From the NCBI RefSeq assembly GCF_003576645.1, contig NC_044916.1, forward strand, positions 572,940-636,939: DNA of 64,000 nt, written 5' to 3'. The number at the start of each line of letters is the position of its first letter. The stretch's first letter is position 1. Positions 59,228-64,000 of the stretch are shown here, piece after piece. Both the position numbers and the translations under genes were made by a program. The DNA comes from Ipomoea triloba. Its lineage: Eukaryota; Streptophyta; Magnoliopsida; Solanales; Convolvulaceae. Under the pieces are notes generated by a model. It did no database searches and was not told the origin of the DNA. It was given only the letters and a program-made list of their open reading frames with translations.

Positions 59228-59862
59228 GGGGTGCGTTCAGGTGAGAACGAATGCCTAAGAAAGACTTGAGAACCAATCGCAGCCGTTCACGTGTCCAGAT
59301 TTAATGGATCATATGTAATCTTTTTTATAAAAAAAAATGACGCGGTGATATTTTTGTAAATAATTCGAACTTTGGTGCAAGTAACTTGTGCTAAAAAAGT
59401 TCAAGTAACTGTGCAAGTGTGAAAGTAGAAAGTGAAAGTAAAATAACTTAAAATGCTAAAAAATACACTTAATAGTGCTAGTAATTACCTTTTTAAAATT
59501 GGTATACCTAATGATAATGTCTTTTACCTTGGTGCACTTAATAATAACTTTTCGTGTAACTAATGATAACGTTAAGTACACTAAATATTGATATTAAGTG
59601 TTCCTTATTTGTTGTACTTTTAATACATTATTTTACATTTTTATTTCATTTTACATGCACTTAGGTGTACTATATGAAACTATTAATTGCACTTTTAATA
59701 GAATATACTTGCACTTCAAATTTAATTATTTACGAAAATTCCACCGTATATTGTTAATAAAAAAATAATTTTTCTGATCCGTTATATCTGGACACGTATG
59801 TGGATGGCTGCGATTGGTTTTCAGTTCTTTCCTGAGCAGTTGGTTCTCACCTGATCCGTCTC
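59228..59862. mobile_element. 640-bp TIR element, unit 2
   Basis: Matches the unit 1 copy at an offset of exactly 3490 bp. Confidence 0.75.
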
Positions 59863-60024
<162 letters not shown>

Positions 60025-60232
60025 CAATTCATATTAAAACAAGTCATAAAGTCTTGTAGATAGGAATACATATTTTTAAAATTTATGATATTTATAAAAA
60101 TGACCCATCCTTTTGTTTTTTTTTTTTTTAATTTTCTTCTCTTTATTTTCAACCTTTAGATTTACTAGATAGATGCTTTTGATTTGTTCACAGATTTTCC
60201 AGGCATGATTATTAATTCTTATGTGAGCCGAA

Positions 60233-60273
<41 letters not shown>

Positions 60274-61526
60274 AAAGCCGAGATCAAACTTAAAAAAACT
60301 AGAGTAGGATTAAACTTGTGCCAACTTAAAAAAATTATAGTAGTATTATATTAAACTTGAGCCAAACTTCAATTTTGATTTTTTGAATTGCCTATATATG
60401 GGTTAAGATCAAATGAGACTTAAAAAAACTAGAGTTGGATTGAATTTGAGCAAAACTTGAAATTTGATTTTTTGAATTGCCATTAAGATCAAACGAGAAC
60501 ATAATCTTCCAAAAAGTAAGAACTGATCTCAACCATATATTAAGATCTATAAATGGTTGAGGGCTAAAATAATGAAACAGATCAATTTTATTATGATTAT
60601 TGAAATAAAATTAGTAGTTATTTTATAATTATTTCAAATTTGAATATTTTATAAGGGGGTGGGAGTGAATTCTTTGGTAAAATTTGGTGATCAATGTTTG
60701 GTCTGGACCGATCTCGGGCTTATGCCAATTCCGGTCTGCCCCAAGATAGGCCAATGATTTTTATTTATTTATTTTTATTTAAAATAATCATAAGATTTTT
60801 CCTTTTTGAAATAAGATTTTAACCACTAATATTATGTCCAATTGAGCAACCTTTTTAATACAATAATGCAAATCTATATATGTTCACGAACACATTTTAA
60901 AATTTAATATTTTTGCTTAAAAAAAATTAAAGCTATTAGTTAATATATAAAAATTTAAATATATTCTACTAAAATAAAAAGTTTTTAAAGACTTGTAATA
61001 TTAAATACTTGTAATACCATTTGTACTTGATTTTTATATAACTAATTTATGTTAGATTAACTAATTTATTAATACATTATAAAAATTGATAATTTATAAA
61101 TTTGTGAATATTATAAAATATATTATAAAGTTTATTTGATTTTTAGTCAATAAATTATAAATTATTATAAAAGAGTGTAGTTAATCTTAATGCGATATAT
61201 AAATTATGTAGTTAAATTGAGTGCAGTAACGCACGAGTGTTCTTGGATAAGAGATATACCCTACAAGTATGATTAACATCACAATGGTGGGATATCAAGT
61301 ATTATACACGCCCCCAGAAAAAAAAAATATCAGTATAAGTAGTCAGAGAGAAAAGATAAAAAAAAAAGTTCAAAATTTAATTGAATCAACATCCAGGCAT
61401 GAAACAATATTTGTTTCATAATAATACATTAGTGATGATATTCTAGTTTTTAAATATATATATATTTTTTGTATAATGCACCATCTGCATTTCACAAAAT
61501 CATATTAATCAAAAAGTAAATTATCT

Positions 61527-62021
61527 TTAATAAGGACGTTCACCCACATAGTTGCCCGGAGGGTAATAGTTGCAAATGACGAACATCCAAGTCGTGCATG
61601 CAGCCCTAGCACAGCCAATACTCGTGGTGCCGCGCCAAACAACCTGTGTATAATGGCGGCACTCGCCACCAGGGCAAGAATTCGACGCCTCGTCAAAGTT
61701 TGGTTTCTCATCCAACCAACCCTTAACAGATTCTGCAACAGACGATTTCAAACCGGCCAATGCGATGTTTTCCCCATACGGTCCTTGTGAGTGCTTCAAC
61801 GCACAATCAACAGACCTCTCGGCAGCATAGGATTCGGCAAACTCTGCTAAGGTGGAGTTCCACTTAACAGGTGGAACGCCAACTATTTCTCGAGCCGCGT
61901 TATGTACGTCAAGAAACTCTTTAATGCAATCAGATTCACAGGCGGGTTGGGCAAAAGATGTCTGGGTAATAGTGGCTAAGGCAATTATGGCGACGGAAAC
62001 ATGCAGAAAAGAAAACTCCAT
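61527..62021 (-). CDS. PR-1 secreted CAP protein, tandem unit 3
   Basis: 164 residues from the ATG at 62021, with a protein identical to units 1 and 2; the gene sequence matches unit 2. The upstream region keeps the TATA-like box and has two small changes further upstream (tctagatagag and gcaagcaagtg). Confidence 0.92.
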   Translation of the reverse strand: MEFSFLHVSVAIIALATITQTSFAQPACESDCIKEFLDVHNAAREIVGVPPVKWNSTLAEFAESYAAERSVDCALKHSQGPYGENIALAGLKSSVAESVKGWLDEKPNFDEASNSCPGGECRHYTQVVWRGTTSIGCARAACTTWMFVICNYYPPGNYVGERPY

Positions 62022-62720
62022 TTCCTTTTTATTGTTATTTGCAGATGATATACAATAAAAAGGAAACACAAGAGGAAATGGAAAAATGTAGTCTTTCTAC
62101 AAAGATGCAATGACCATTCCTATTGGGTTATAGGGTATTTATTGGAGTGATGTATCCTAAAAGAGTGGATTGCTTTTAAAAATTTCTATGGCTTAAAAAT
62201 ACAAGAATAATGGTCACTTCACAAATATTGATCAGCTCATTTAATTTGGAACACAAATATTTCTAGATAGAGTATTTATAGCAAGCAAGTGAAAAAAAAA
62301 AACATTTGTTTATCAAACATTTTAATTAAGCATGGCATCCTAATTAAATTCTTTTAAAATTGAATTTATTAATTTATAGATAGTCTTTAAATATAAAATA
62401 ATGATAGTGTTGCACAAATTATATCTAGTGTTATCGTCTCTTTATAATTTTTCATATGCATTATTGGTCATCAATGGAATAGCCAACCTGCCTTGAGCAT
62501 TAGGCCCTATGGATATAAGTGAATTGAACTACTTGTGAGCTATTTGAGTTTGATTCCAAGTATATTAGAAATAAATTTAATTAATTACTATCAAGTTGAG
62601 CCCTAACTTTGAGTAATTCAAATAATAAATTGAGTCGAATTTGAATATCTTAATACTTGAACAATTCACAAACGAATCAAGTTTTAATAAATTTGAATTT
62701 CATAAGTAAATATATAAATA

Positions 62721-63355
62721 GGGGTGCGTTCAGGTGAGAACGAATGCCTAAGAAAGACTTGAGAACCAATCGCAGCCGTTCACGTGTCCAGATTTAATGG
62801 ATCATATGTAATCTTTTTTATAAAAAAAAATGACGCGGTGATATTTTTGTAAATAATTCGAACTTTGGTGCAAGTAACTTGTGCTAAAAAAGTTCAAGTA
62901 ACTGTGCAAGTGTGAAAGTAGAAAGTGAAAGTAAAATAACTTAAAATGCTAAAAAATACACTTAATAGTGCTAGTAATTACCTTTTTAAAATTGGTATAC
63001 CTAATGATAATGTCTTTTACCTTGGTGCACTTAATAATAACTTTTCGTGTAACTAATGATAACGTTAAGTACACTAAATATTGATATTAAGTGTACCTTA
63101 TTTGTTGTACTTTTAATACATTATTTTACATTTTTATTTCATTTTACATGCACTTAGGTGTACTATATGAAACTATTAATTGCACTTTTAATAGAATATA
63201 CTTGCACTTCAAATTTAATTATTTACGAAAATTCCACCGTATATTGTTAATAAAAAAATAATTTTTCTGATCCGTTATATCTGGACACGTATGTGGATGG
63301 CTGCGATTGGTTTTCAGTTCTTTCCTGAGCAGTTGGTTCTCACCTGATCCGTCTC
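62721..63355. mobile_element. 640-bp TIR element, unit 3
   Basis: Ends as in the other copies. Confidence 0.75.

Positions 63356-64000
<645 letters not shown>

Overview
The window is plant nuclear DNA, almost certainly from a eudicot. The evidence is an intron-containing CYP72A-type cytochrome P450, two intact intronless type I (M-alpha) MADS-box genes plus a decayed copy, a tRNA-Phe(GAA) of the plant nuclear type, two acidic plant-type membrane proteins, a cluster of PR-1 (CAP superfamily) genes, and abundant plant TIR elements, SINE-like sequences and a solo LTR. I cannot name the species; an asterid is a guess.

Layout. 1-5.3 kb: a complete five-exon CYP72A-like P450 on the plus strand. 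6.1-8.9 kb: a three-exon gene on the minus strand for an acidic protein with two membrane segments; its small last exon is outside the main open frame. 11-17.4 kb: an AGL62-like MADS gene, a decayed tandem copy that still carries the same promoter, a tRNA-Phe gene, and a second, GC-rich AGL62-like gene. 20-22.3 kb: a minus-strand type II acidic membrane protein with a 1-kb 5'UTR intron. 23-27.4 kb: Mutator-type elements with 9-bp target duplications, including one element nested inside another, and a PR-1 C-terminal relic. 27.8 kb to the end: a PR-1 cluster on the minus strand. It holds one divergent gene at 27.8 kb, several relic or gene-less units (29-36 kb), a unit interrupted by a 3.66-kb solo LTR, and three nearly identical 3.49-kb units (53.0-63.5 kb). 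All intact array copies encode the same 164-residue secreted PR-1 protein.

The main caution is that 39-51.8 kb is not what it seems. Single-N joins at 43392, 46280 and 48449 are each followed by sequence that repeats what came just before, at constant offsets (2651, 1938 and 1901 bp) with no difference that I could see. This is the signature of overlapping contigs laid end to end without merging. The PR-1 fragments at 46.1 and 48.0 kb, and the repeated LTR pieces, are therefore probably the same locus as the PR-1 gene at 49.9 kb and the LTR at 39-42.7 kb. By contrast, the units after 53 kb are joined without N and differ by a few substitutions, so they look like a real, very recent tandem amplification. 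Each unit carries the PR-1 gene, its promoter, a 640-bp TIR element and a CATA/TA microsatellite.

Functionally the window combines specialised or hormone metabolism (P450), seed/endosperm-type transcription factors (AGL62-like, by family knowledge) and secreted defence proteins (PR-1) undergoing birth and death. I see no sign that the genes act in one pathway.
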